From positions 1 to 64,000 of the forward strand of contig NZ_BSTN01000030.1 of assembly GCF_030269545.1 (NCBI RefSeq): a DNA stretch of 64,000 nt, read 5' to 3'. The notes below the pieces were generated by a model. The model did not search any database, had not been told where the DNA came from, and saw only the letters and a list, made by a program, of their open reading frames with translations. This stretch comes from Actinomadura sp. NBRC 104425 (GTDB lineage Bacteria > Actinomycetota > Actinomycetes > Streptosporangiales > Streptosporangiaceae). Positions 16,013 through 22,735 of the stretch are shown in pieces. Position 1 is the first letter of the stretch. The number at the start of each line of letters is the position of its first letter. The position numbers were made by a program, and so were the translations under genes.

Positions 16013-16576
16013 TCAAGCGTGCTCGGGTAGCGACTGGCCTTGTCTCAAGAGGTGAGGCGGGAGGTCGGCTGTGGTGATGATCTGCCCCTGGCCGATGAAC
16101 CGCTGAGTCACGAGCACCCCGGCTCGATGTACGTGCTCACCCGCATGACTTGCAGAGGCGTCTTCGATCAGCCATGGAGTCAAGTCGAGCTCGAAGGCGT
16201 CGACGGCCGTCTTGAGCACGCAGCTCTCGGTAGCAATCCCGCAGACGTAAATGTCGGTCCATCCCTTGTCGCGGACGAGGGTGCGGCCTTTTTCGTCCGC
16301 GAACAGGCTGTACATGGTCTTATCTATGACGGCAGTCGACTTCTCGGCTAGCTCTGCAAGCTCGGGCACGATGTCGATCTGCGGCGACTCGCGTAGTTCA
16401 GTCCACTTTATGAGCCGTTCGAACGGGCTGTTTTCGTAGTTCAAGTAGCGCGTGAATACGACGTCACCTCGCCATCTGTGAACGAGATCGGCGATAATCG
16501 GGATGACGTGCTTTGAGGGCTCGCGAATGAAGCCGTTCTGTACATCGACAACTACAAGAACAGCGTTGCTGGTCAT
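16013..16576 (-). CDS. Isochorismatase-like cysteine hydrolase, 187 aa
   Basis: The protein has the family triad: Asp in VVVDVQNGF (about 10), Lys in IDKTMYSLF (about 85) and the nucleophile Cys in GIATESCVLKTA (about 118). The fold family includes isochorismatases, nicotinamidases and N-carbamoylsarcosine amidases, and the specific substrate cannot be read from the sequence. It is 187 aa, the usual size, and soluble. It lies nine bases after the XRE-regulator gene, so the two form an operon at the left end of element 2, where cargo is commonly found. Base composition is visibly less GC-rich than the neighbouring genes, a sign of separate origin. Confidence 0.85.
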   Translation of the reverse strand: MTSNAVLVVVDVQNGFIREPSKHVIPIIADLVHRWRGDVVFTRYLNYENSPFERLIKWTELRESPQIDIVPELAELAEKSTAVIDKTMYSLFADEKGRTLVRDKGWTDIYVCGIATESCVLKTAVDAFELDLTPWLIEDASASHAGEHVHRAGVLVTQRFIGQGQIITTADLPPHLLRQGQSLPEHA

Positions 16577-16585
16577 GGTGTCCCC

Positions 16586-17800
16586 TCACTGGTTCATCGT
16601 CTCGCGCAGTGCGCTTATGGCATGATCTAGGTGTCCGATGAGGCCGCTCGTGGCGACGATAGCGTCTCGCATGGCGCGGTGTTGCCCCGTCTCTTGCGGG
16701 CGTGGATTAAGAAGACGGGATCTGGTGCCTCGCAAGAATTTCCAACCGTGACTATCTGGAACTACGGGATCGTGTCCGCTTTCCACTTGACTGTTGATGT
16801 GATCGCAGTAGGTCCATATTGCCTGGCTTGCCAGTTCGCAGCTAACTAGATCATCTTCTGTGAGTGACTGTACGGGGGATATGGGATGGTAGACGACTCC
16901 TGACCATGAAGCATATCCGATGGACACTCCGCTGAGTCCGAACGAAGTTAGGCCGCTTCCGTCGTGTCCGGCGGCGAAGATTCTTCGCTCGGCTTCTTCG
17001 GCCTGGGCCTGCTCCTGGTCAGCATTGGATGGTTCCCGCTGAAGCAGAATCCTGGGCGTGCACATAATGCGTAGAGCGTTGTCCAAATGCTGGTCCGGCC
17101 ACTGTGGTTCAGTCACCCAGTAGGCGCCTAGGACATAGGATGCTGTGATGTGTTTTCCGAGGGTGGCCCCGAGGCGGTGAGATGCCCATGCAAGGTTTTC
17201 TGCATAGCTTCGGATTCTCCAAAGCGCCAGACTCGCAATGTTCGGCATCGTGATCTCTTCGACGAGGTGGAAAATTGCAACGCCGAAGGGCCAGATGTGC
17301 AGAGTGCATATCCCGGAGGAGTGAGCCACTCTCGCCGACTGAGAATCCAACCATAGCCCGCCGGTCGGCTTTGCGCGTTCCCTGTTAGCGAGTTGATCGG
17401 CGATGTCGTGGCCGACGTAGGCGGTGATGAACTTGTGGGAACGGGCCTTGAAGCCGTGGAGTTTTTCGGCTGCACCTTGCCTAGATGCCTCCTGGGCGGC
17501 ATCTGCAGCTACAATTCTCTTCCTGCGCTCTGCCTCTGCTGCTTCCTTTGCGCGCTTCTGTCGCAGCGTTTCGATCTCTTCGTATCCTGCGATTAGTGCA
17601 CCATCGGCGTTCAATAGATTGTCGCAGCATTGCCAGAACAGGGCTGCGCAACTTTCGCCGTTCTCTGCTCCGGCTATTCGAGCCCGTGAGTATCCGAGTT
17701 GTTTGGCAAGCTCCAGTTGGGTGTAACCGGCCGCTTTGCGGAAGGTGCGCAGCCGTAGACCCAACCTCTTACGTGCCTCGTCTATCTCTTCACTGGTCAC
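16586..17800 (-). CDS. XRE-family HTH protein with a large C-terminal domain, 404 aa
   Basis: Residues about 12-65 are an XRE/Cro-type HTH (LRTFRKAAGYTQLELAKQLG, SRARIAGAENG). A charged coiled region (about 85-115, rich in K, R, E and A) leads into a ~280-residue domain I do not recognise, which contains several Trp and Cys (ICTLHIWPFGVAIFHL, YVLGAYWVTEPQWPDQH). The layout, HTH plus sensor-like domain, resembles actinomycete stand-alone regulators. It is co-transcribed with the isochorismatase-like gene. Base composition is lower in GC than the rest of the element. An 18-bp inverted repeat 67 bp upstream is a candidate operator. Confidence 0.75.
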   Translation of the reverse strand: MTSEEIDEARKRLGLRLRTFRKAAGYTQLELAKQLGYSRARIAGAENGESCAALFWQCCDNLLNADGALIAGYEEIETLRQKRAKEAAEAERRKRIVAADAAQEASRQGAAEKLHGFKARSHKFITAYVGHDIADQLANRERAKPTGGLWLDSQSARVAHSSGICTLHIWPFGVAIFHLVEEITMPNIASLALWRIRSYAENLAWASHRLGATLGKHITASYVLGAYWVTEPQWPDQHLDNALRIMCTPRILLQREPSNADQEQAQAEEAERRIFAAGHDGSGLTSFGLSGVSIGYASWSGVVYHPISPVQSLTEDDLVSCELASQAIWTYCDHINSQVESGHDPVVPDSHGWKFLRGTRSRLLNPRPQETGQHRAMRDAIVATSGLIGHLDHAISALRETMNQ

Positions 17801-17866
17801 GGTGCGTCCCGGGGGGCAGGGTGCGCAGGGATGTCAGTGCGTTGTTAGGGAAGTGTCAGACTTGGG

Positions 17867-17884
17867 TGTTCGGACTTACGAACA
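17867..17884. promoter_or_regulatory. Inverted repeat TGTTCG-N6-CGAACA, candidate operator for the XRE gene
   Basis: Perfect 6-bp arms (17867-17872 and 17879-17884) flank six bases in the 123-bp gap upstream of the XRE gene. The position suits autoregulation. No direct evidence of binding. Confidence 0.45.
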
Positions 17885-17923
17885 TCTGGCCTGACGTTCG
17901 AGGATCAGGGCCATGCGAGCCAC

Positions 17924-18298
17924 TCAGATGGTCTTCCCGCTGGCCGGGAGCCGATCGAGCAGTTTCTGTAGTTCCGTCTCCGCCTTGTCGATTTCCGACC
18001 GGGAGCGACGGAGATGGGCGTGAATCGCCGTGATCTTTTCTCGGACATCGGCCGGCCGTTCACCGGGAGGGAGTACGACGGTCCCGCTCGATGGACGAAT
18101 GCTGACCAAGCCTTCCCGGGCCAGCATCCGGACGGCGGCAGCTGCGGTGTTGGCGGCTACGCCGTACCGCTCGCGCAGCTCGCGGACTGTGGGGAGCTTC
18201 TCTCCGGGCCGATACCCAGGATCCCCGCGGGAGATCTTGGCACGAAGGTCGTCGGCTACCCGCTGGCTGGGCCGGCGCGCGTCATCTCGGTTCGCCAC
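17924..18298 (-). CDS. Short GntR-family repressor (KorSA-like), 124 aa
   Basis: Residues about 8-75 form a GntR winged HTH (QRVADDLRAKI, GEKLPTVRELRERYGVAANT, AAVRMLAREGLV). There is no FCD or UTRA effector domain; instead a C-terminal coiled helix (about 82-118) probably dimerises. Short GntR proteins of this build are the kor-type regulators of pSAM2-like elements, which silence transfer and replication genes. It is divergent from the WhiB gene, and the region between holds a strong promoter with three operator-like repeats, so control of both directions is likely. Confidence 0.85.
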   Translation of the reverse strand: MANRDDARRPSQRVADDLRAKISRGDPGYRPGEKLPTVRELRERYGVAANTAAAAVRMLAREGLVSIRPSSGTVVLPPGERPADVREKITAIHAHLRRSRSEIDKAETELQKLLDRLPASGKTI

Positions 18299-18319
18299 AG
18301 CTCACACCCTAACTGACCC

Positions 18320-18391
18320 GTCTTGAGACAACCGCTTGACGCGGCGCATCGTTGGGCCTACTGTCTCAATACACACGTCGCGTCTTAAGAC
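18320..18391 (+). promoter_or_regulatory. Promoter with three GTCTnnnnAC operator-like repeats
   Basis: A promoter TTGACG (18336-18341), 17-bp spacer, TACTGT (18359-18364) reads towards the WhiB gene. Three related 10-bp repeats surround it: GTCTTGAGAC (18320-18329), GTCTCAATAC (18363-18372, overlapping the -10 box) and the perfect palindrome GTCTTAAGAC (18382-18391). The layout fits repression by the divergent GntR protein. Confidence 0.75.
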
Positions 18392-18408
18392 GCAGAGAGG
18401 TGGATCTC

Positions 18409-18672
18409 GTGTTCCCCGAGCAGACTGCTGGTGCTCAGTGCCGGTTTGACCCGGACTTGCACACCGGTCCGGTCGGTGAGGAGTCGCCGGCCGAGCGTGC
18501 GGCCCGTGAGGCGGTGGCCGTGGAGGTGTGCCAGCTGTGCCCGGTGCGTGCCCGGTGCTTGGACTTGGCGATGTGGGTGCGCCCCGAGTACGGGGTGTGG
18601 GCCGGGCTGACCGCCGCCGAGCTCGCCGCGCTGGCCGACCTGTCCGAACTCGACATGAAAGAGGTGGCCTAA
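18409..18672 (+). CDS. WhiB-like Fe-S protein, 87 aa
   Basis: Four Cys in the WhiB arrangement are visible: one in AQCRFDPD near the N-terminus, then the C-x-x-C in VCQLCPV and a fourth Cys five residues on (CPVRARC). These are followed by the turn motif GVWAGLT, the family's GVWGG box with A in place of G. These residues bind a [4Fe-4S] cluster. I chose GTG at 18409 because GAGAGG is eight bases upstream; GTG at 18400 overlaps that site. It is the first gene after the GntR-controlled promoter and four bases from the next gene. Plasmids and integrative elements often carry such Wbl genes; regulation of host or element genes is inference. Confidence 0.88.
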   Translation: MFPEQTAGAQCRFDPDLHTGPVGEESPAERAAREAVAVEVCQLCPVRARCLDLAMWVRPEYGVWAGLTAAELAALADLSELDMKEVA

Positions 18673-18675
18673 CCC

Positions 18676-19602
18676 ATGACGACCCGCGCCCTGACCGCGT
18701 CGCGTCCCGGCCCGGTGGCCCTGTCGGTTGACCTGCCCGCCGGTGACGTGACGGTCATCGCGGACCCGGCCTGCACGGTCGCCGAGGTCGCCGTGACCGC
18801 CCACGGTGACGACCCGGCCGTTCACGACGCCGTCCGGGACGCCGTCCTGCGGTGGGATGAGGCGACGAACACGCTGAGCGTGCGTGTTGACTCGCATGTC
18901 GGCGGCGGTGTCGCCGTCGTGGGCGGCACGCAAACGGTGATCGGCCACCGTGGGATGACCGTCGTGCAGTCGTTCGGCGACATCCCCGCCGGTGTGACCG
19001 TCAACGGAGTCGCGATCACCGGCGACGGCGTCGTCAATCTCGGTGGCCGTGTCGTCATCAACGGAGTCGAAGTCACCGGGCGCGGCGTGATCGTGGCCGG
19101 TGGCCGAGTCGAGGTCACCGCGCACGTCCCGGTGGGCACGCGGGTGGCCGCGGTCACGCAGTCGGCGCCGGTGTCGTGTTCGGGGGAGTTCGCCGCGGTC
19201 GATTTCACCTCGGCTTCCGGTGGCCTGTCGGCCGGTGGGGTCGGTGCGCTGCGTGCCGAGACCACCTCGGGCGCTGTGTCGGCCGCGGCGGTGGACGGTG
19301 CGGCGGTGGTCCGGTCGGTGTCGGGGGAGGTGTACCTGGGCCGCGCCGGCGACGTGCACGCCGCTACCACATCCGGGGATGTGACGGTGACCGCCTTCGC
19401 CGGCCGGGCCGACGTGTCCACGGTGTCGGGGGATGTGCGGGTGCGCGCCACCGGGGGCGGAACCGTGCGCGCCCGGTCGGTGTCCGGCGACATCACGGTG
19501 ATCGCGACCGGTACGGCGCTGGCCGAGGGGCTGGCCGTGACCGCCCGTTCGCAGAGCGGCGATGTGGTCACCCCCGGCCCTCAGCGTGACGCCCTGGCCT
19601 GA
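18676..19602 (+). CDS. DUF4097-like beta-solenoid protein, 308 aa
   Basis: The protein is rich in Gly, Val, Thr and Ser and built of short repeats (SGDVTVTAF, VSGDVRVRA, SVSGDITVIA) about 15-20 residues apart. This is the pattern of the DUF4097 / adhesin-like right-handed beta-helix. There is no signal peptide, so it is probably cytoplasmic. An internal segment (about 85-150) repeats GVxVNGVxI-type strands. It follows the WhiB gene by three bases. Homologous proteins are common in actinomycete elements next to spd/tra genes, but their role is unknown. A structural or scaffold role is inference. Confidence 0.7.
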   Translation: MTTRALTASRPGPVALSVDLPAGDVTVIADPACTVAEVAVTAHGDDPAVHDAVRDAVLRWDEATNTLSVRVDSHVGGGVAVVGGTQTVIGHRGMTVVQSFGDIPAGVTVNGVAITGDGVVNLGGRVVINGVEVTGRGVIVAGGRVEVTAHVPVGTRVAAVTQSAPVSCSGEFAAVDFTSASGGLSAGGVGALRAETTSGAVSAAAVDGAAVVRSVSGEVYLGRAGDVHAATTSGDVTVTAFAGRADVSTVSGDVRVRATGGGTVRARSVSGDITVIATGTALAEGLAVTARSQSGDVVTPGPQRDALA

Positions 19603-19674
19603 CCGCTGGTGCGTCCTGGCGGCCGGGCCGGGTGTCCGGCCGCCTCACGGACCGGCGAGACGGGCTCACCGGCC
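19599..19674. repeat. 76-bp duplicated leader block, copy A
   Basis: This block matches 25443-25518 with six mismatches over 76 bp and no gaps. It begins at the stop codon of the 308-aa gene and contains a 9-bp perfect stem (GGCGGCCGG pairing with CCGGCCGCC) and a second imperfect stem. Confidence 0.9.
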
Positions 19675-19698
19675 CCCTTTGGAAGGAAGGACTCGGAG

Positions 19699-19872
19699 AT
19701 GAGCAAGGACAAGTCCGCCAAGACGAGCAGCAGGACCATGGTGGTTCAGGCCCGGGACATCAACGGTGGCGTCAACGACCACTCGGTGACCATCACCGGT
19801 GACGGCGCCACGGTCATCAAGGGCGACCACCACGGGACCATCAGCCACACCTTCGGCGGCAAGCGCCGCTGA
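19699..19872 (+). CDS. 57-aa protein with VVQARDINGGVN motif
   Basis: The ATG at 19699 follows a strong GGAAGGAAGG. The 57-residue product has a basic N-terminus rich in Lys and Ser, then VVQARDINGGVN (about 16-27), then a short Gly/Thr/His-rich beta-like stretch (HSVTITGDGATVIKGDHHG) and a basic end. Motifs of the form VQA-x-x-I-x-GGV are known to me from the N- or C-termini of actinomycete NB-ARC, TIR and caspase-like proteins, where they act as amyloid signalling motifs. That comparison is from memory. Here the motif stands alone in a tiny protein within a conjugative element. Function unknown. Confidence 0.65.
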   Translation: MSKDKSAKTSSRTMVVQARDINGGVNDHSVTITGDGATVIKGDHHGTISHTFGGKRR

Positions 19873-19933
19873 GCACCCGTACCCGACCGCCCGCTGGGGG
19901 CGGCCCCACAGACCCGCATCACTGACCAGGGCA

Positions 19934-19973
19934 CCCCGGGACGCCCATACCACCAAGCACCGGCGTCCCGGGG
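19934..19973 (+). promoter_or_regulatory. Perfect 12-bp hairpin in front of a micro zinc-ribbon gene
   Basis: Arms 19934-19945 (CCCCGGGACGCC) and 19962-19973 are exact reverse complements with a 16-base loop. The hairpin ends 10 bp before the AAAAGGAG ribosome binding site of the next gene, and a close copy occurs at 25530-25567 in the same position relative to another small gene. It could be a terminator or attenuator, or a stability or translation element. Confidence 0.75.
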
Positions 19974-19997
19974 CCCTACATAAAAGGAGTTTCCATC

Positions 19998-20132
19998 ATG
20001 GCGTACCTGCGTCTCCTGCGCCAGGTCCTGCCGGTGGCGGCCGGTGTCTGCCACCTGTGCGGCGGGTCCGGCGAGATCCGCCGCAACGACCCGTGCCGGG
20101 TCTGCAACGGCACCGGCAGGTGCGGCCGGTGA
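19998..20132 (+). CDS. Micro zinc-ribbon protein, 44 aa
   Basis: The ATG at 19998 lies eight bases after AAAAGGAG. The 44-residue protein has four Cys pairs in a DnaJ-type arrangement: CHLCGGSG, then CRVCNGTGRC. That looks like one CxxCxGxG module plus a second partial one, enough to bind a zinc ion. The N-terminal 17 residues are hydrophobic-basic. Small DnaJ-like zinc proteins of this size are frequent in the spd region of pSAM2-like elements, usually unannotated. It sits between the hairpin and the next gene (25-bp gap with GGAGG). Confidence 0.7.
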   Translation: MAYLRLLRQVLPVAAGVCHLCGGSGEIRRNDPCRVCNGTGRCGR

Positions 20133-20157
20133 ACCGGCCGGAAGGAGGAAGCAGCAA

Positions 20158-20679
20158 GTGAAGCCCAAGAAGCTGAGCGCCGAGACCCGCGCGGTGATCG
20201 ACGCCGTGCGTGAGGCGCTGGACGTCCCCGCGGCGGCGCCGCACCCGGGTGACCGGGAGCGGCGCGGCGAGATCCTCGACGCCCGCATCCGCGTCCTGCT
20301 CTCCTGCCTGACCGACCTGCTTGACGCTGGCGAGCGGCGGGAGGGCGGCCGCGTGGACGTGCAGGCGCACATGGACGCCATGCGGAAGTGGATCGCCGCC
20401 TACACCGTGTCCGGCTACAGCCGGGCCGACGACAGCGGCGGCGAGATGCACCGGGAGGGCGACCGGATGCGCGCGTGTCGGCCGGACGGTGCCAGACCTG
20501 CGGCGGGCAGATGTGGCAGGTCCGGGGCCCGGACGGGCGGGTACGTGTGCGGCGCGCCGGACGAGGGCCCGGACGGCATCTGCGGGATGCCGGTGGAGTC
20601 CGAGCCCTGCCCCTACCACGGTCGGCCCGACACCAGCGTGACCGGTGGCGCGGCGAACCCGTCGGGAGGTGTGTCGTGA
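20158..20679 (+). CDS. Hypothetical protein of the transfer region, 173 aa, possibly frameshifted
   Basis: GTG at 20158 has GAAGGAGG upstream. Residues 1-100 look helical, with no known domain. The last ~35 residues include YVCGAPDEGPDGICGMP and CPYHG, half of a zinc ribbon. The other half (GRCQTCGGQMWQV) is readable in another frame about 20475-20535, and removal of a single G near 20540 would join the two halves. So either two genes overlap here, one of them frameshifted, or there is a base error. The stop overlaps the next start as GTGA. No function can be assigned. Confidence 0.5.
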   Translation: MKPKKLSAETRAVIDAVREALDVPAAAPHPGDRERRGEILDARIRVLLSCLTDLLDAGERREGGRVDVQAHMDAMRKWIAAYTVSGYSRADDSGGEMHREGDRMRACRPDGARPAAGRCGRSGARTGGYVCGAPDEGPDGICGMPVESEPCPYHGRPDTSVTGGAANPSGGVS

Positions 20680-20825
20680 CGACGGCGGAGATGCTGCGGG
20701 ACGCGGGTGCGCTGGCGGTGCTGGCCGTGCTGGGCCTGGCGCTGGCGGTGCTGCTGCTGCGGCTGGTGGCGCTGCCGCTGGCGGCGGGCGCCTGCGGTCC
20801 GGCCGGGCAGGGGGTGTCGCGATGA
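20676..20825 (+). CDS. Single-TM micropeptide, 49 aa
   Basis: GTG at 20676 overlaps the preceding stop (GTGA) and has GGGAGG six bases upstream; its own stop overlaps the next ATG (ATGA). The 49-residue product is one long Leu/Ala/Val helix at about 12-37, flanked by a charged N-terminus and a Gly-rich tail. The overlap on both sides makes it very likely translated. It is probably a small partner of the membrane protein encoded next. The function is unknown; Spd-region micropeptides are typical of Streptomyces-type conjugative elements. Confidence 0.65.
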   Translation: MTTAEMLRDAGALAVLAVLGLALAVLLLRLVALPLAAGACGPAGQGVSR

Positions 20826-21826
20826 ACACGCAGATCCCCTCGGCGGGCGCGCCGGACCCGGACGACGTCAGCCGGGGTCTCGCCGAGTTGGAGAGGCACC
20901 TGGCCGAGGTCGCCGACGCCACCGCGACCGATGGCGCCGAGCTGGAGGACGCGCCGTCCGGGGAGACGCGGCGGGTGCGCCGGTTGCGGGCCGAGGTGGC
21001 CGAGGCGCACCTGCTGGCCGAGCTGTACCAGGACGACACGCCGCTGACGATCGACTCGCCCCGCGTGCGGAAGCGGCGCCGGAAGGTGGCCGAGGCGCAC
21101 CGGCTGCACGAGTTGTCCCGGGACCCGCGGGCCCTGGCGTGGCAGGCGGCCCGGGTGCGCCGTATCGCCATCGGTGCGTCCATGACGGCGCTGGGCCTGG
21201 CGCTCGGCTGGTCCACCGTCGGTGTGCAGGCGTTCGCCGCCGACGGCGCGCCCACCGGGTCCGCCGTGTGGTGGTTCGGGTGGACGGTGGAGCCGTTCCT
21301 GTCGCTGGCGCTGCTGTCCATCGTCGGCGTGCGGGCGTTCCTTGGCGCGCACGGCCAGCCGGTCGCAAGCAGGAAGCTCAACTGGCTTGAGGGCCTGTTC
21401 CTCAGCCTGACCGTGTTCATGAACGCGTGGCCGCACCTGCCCGGCGTGGCCGACACGTTCGCCGTTGAGCGGCTCGTGGTCCACCTGATCGGCCCGATCG
21501 TCGCCGTGGCGATTGTGACCGGCCTGCCGGTGATCCTGGCGGCCCTGTCCCGTCTGGACATCGACGACCTCGACGCCCCTTACCGGCCCCTTACCGGCCC
21601 GGAGTACAGGGGAAACGCGCCTACCGGGCCGGTCGTGGAGACCGACTCCGGTAAGGCCGGTAGGGCCGACGAGGAGGCCGACGCGATCCGCCAGACCCTG
21701 GAGTTGATCCGGTCCGGTGAGCTGCCCGAGAACCCCTCCGCGAACGCCATCCGCCAGCGACTCGGGTGCGGGATGACCCGGGCGCGTGCGATACGGGACG
21801 CGCTCCAGGAGACGCGGGGGCGATGA
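20822..21826 (+). CDS. Spd-like integral membrane protein, 334 aa
   Basis: The ATG at 20822 overlaps the upstream stop. Residues 1-115 are acidic-helical. Four hydrophobic segments follow at about 120-140, 152-175, 187-205 and 217-240 (for example IAIGASMTALGLALGWSTVG and LVVHLIGPIVAVAIVTGLPV). The C-terminal ~60 residues resemble a small HTH (ADAIRQTLELIRSG, then ANAIRQRLGCGMTRARAI). Membrane proteins with a C-terminal HTH-like part just upstream of traB are typical of Spd proteins, which spread the element between mycelial compartments. The function is inferred from this layout. There is no signal peptide. Confidence 0.65.
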   Translation: MNTQIPSAGAPDPDDVSRGLAELERHLAEVADATATDGAELEDAPSGETRRVRRLRAEVAEAHLLAELYQDDTPLTIDSPRVRKRRRKVAEAHRLHELSRDPRALAWQAARVRRIAIGASMTALGLALGWSTVGVQAFAADGAPTGSAVWWFGWTVEPFLSLALLSIVGVRAFLGAHGQPVASRKLNWLEGLFLSLTVFMNAWPHLPGVADTFAVERLVVHLIGPIVAVAIVTGLPVILAALSRLDIDDLDAPYRPLTGPEYRGNAPTGPVVETDSGKAGRADEEADAIRQTLELIRSGELPENPSANAIRQRLGCGMTRARAIRDALQETRGR

Positions 21827-22074
21827 ACACCCGGCACCGGCCCGCCGCGCGAGCAGTCACCGTAGGCGCCCTGATCCGCTACCAGGCCAGGTGCACGTGC
21901 GGCGCGGCCGGTCCGGCGCGCAGGACCCGGGGCGAGGCCCGCCGCGACGTGACCGAGCACATCAACAGCCTGCCGCCGGCACCGGCTGAGGCACGGTGCC
22001 GGGACCCCCAGACCCACAACACCAAGCCGTGGGAGACCTGCCCACTCTGCGCGGGCCAGCTCGCGCTCTGGTGA
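21823..22074 (+). CDS. Small Cys-rich mobile-element transfer protein, 83 aa
   Basis: The ATG at 21823 overlaps the stop of the membrane-protein gene. The 83-residue protein has two Cys pairs far apart, RCTCGAAG at about 23-30 and CPLCAGQLALW at the C-terminus, with another Cys between. This looks like a split zinc-binding site. Proteins of this size and pattern are annotated in other AICEs as mobile element transfer proteins. No enzyme motif is present. It belongs to the operon that leads to traB. Confidence 0.6.
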   Translation: MNTRHRPAARAVTVGALIRYQARCTCGAAGPARRTRGEARRDVTEHINSLPPAPAEARCRDPQTHNTKPWETCPLCAGQLALW

Positions 22075-22087
22075 AAGGAGACCAGCC

Positions 22088-22333
22088 ATGTACGTGACCG
22101 TCGTCCGAGACGCCACCCTCCCCAGGTTCCGCACCCTGTTCGGCGCGGCCGTCCGAGTTCAGGAGGTCGTGGTACGCGACGGCACCGAGTACCGCGCGTA
22201 CCGGTGGCTCTGCCACTGTGGCGAGAACGTCATCTACCGCATCGACGGCGTCATCACCGAAGACCAGGCGCTCAACAACGCCCGTGAGGACGCGAACGAC
22301 CACTCCGGCCTCTGCCGAGTCTTCCCCGAGTAG
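22088..22333 (+). CDS. Hypothetical 81-aa protein
   Basis: The ATG at 22088 has AAAGGAG about eight bases upstream. The 81 residues contain beta-like strands, a C-x-C pair (WLCHCGENVIY) and a further Cys near the end (SGLCRV). No family is recognised. It is 13 bp after the preceding gene and is followed by a perfect 11-bp hairpin, so it may close the first half of the transfer operon. Confidence 0.55.
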   Translation: MYVTVVRDATLPRFRTLFGAAVRVQEVVVRDGTEYRAYRWLCHCGENVIYRIDGVITEDQALNNAREDANDHSGLCRVFPE

Positions 22334-22339
22334 CAGCAG

Positions 22340-22381
22340 GGCCCGGCCGGGCTTATGCGCTCAAGCGACACCGGCCGGGCC
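22340..22381 (+). terminator. Perfect 11-bp hairpin after the 81-aa gene
   Basis: Arms GGCCCGGCCGG (22340-22350) and 22371-22381 pair exactly, with a 20-base loop. It lies seven bases after the stop codon and 30 bp before the next start. No T-tract is present. It could be a terminator or a processing or attenuation site inside the tra operon. Confidence 0.6.
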
Positions 22382-22411
22382 ACCCCCACAGCGACAGGAG
22401 GCAACACCAGC

Positions 22412-22735
22412 ATGGCAGAGATCGAAGAACTCGCCCGGATTCCCTTCCGGGGATCCCTCCAGGCCCAATTCGAGATGTACGGGCGCGAGCTCTACACCAT
22501 CGCCCGCGCCTGGGCCCACGAGCTGGAGATGGCCGCGTCGGACGCTGAAGCGGCCATGACCGAGCTGCACGGCAACCCCTGGTTGCTCGGGCTGGACGCG
22601 AAGATCAAGGCCCGCAAGGTCGCCAAGCGCATCAAGCGCGCCCAGGAGATGGCGGACGGCCTCGCCCAGGAGGCCCAGCGGTTCTACAAGTCGTACCTCA
22701 AGCAGTTTGTGGAGGCGTCCCGTGGTGTCCGCTGA
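22412..22735 (+). CDS. TraA-like helical accessory protein, 107 aa
   Basis: The ATG at 22412 has ACAGGAGG about 11 bases upstream. The 107-residue protein is all-helical, with a basic centre (KARKVAKRIKRAQ). The next gene encodes a protein of similar size and plan (both have a helix of mixed charge, then a segment ending [KR]-R-A-[QR]-[ED]-[ML]). Two such small helical proteins directly before traB are seen in pSAM2-like elements. Their stop and start overlap by 14 bp. A role in TraB function or spread is inference. Confidence 0.6.
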   Translation: MAEIEELARIPFRGSLQAQFEMYGRELYTIARAWAHELEMAASDAEAAMTELHGNPWLLGLDAKIKARKVAKRIKRAQEMADGLAQEAQRFYKSYLKQFVEASRGVR

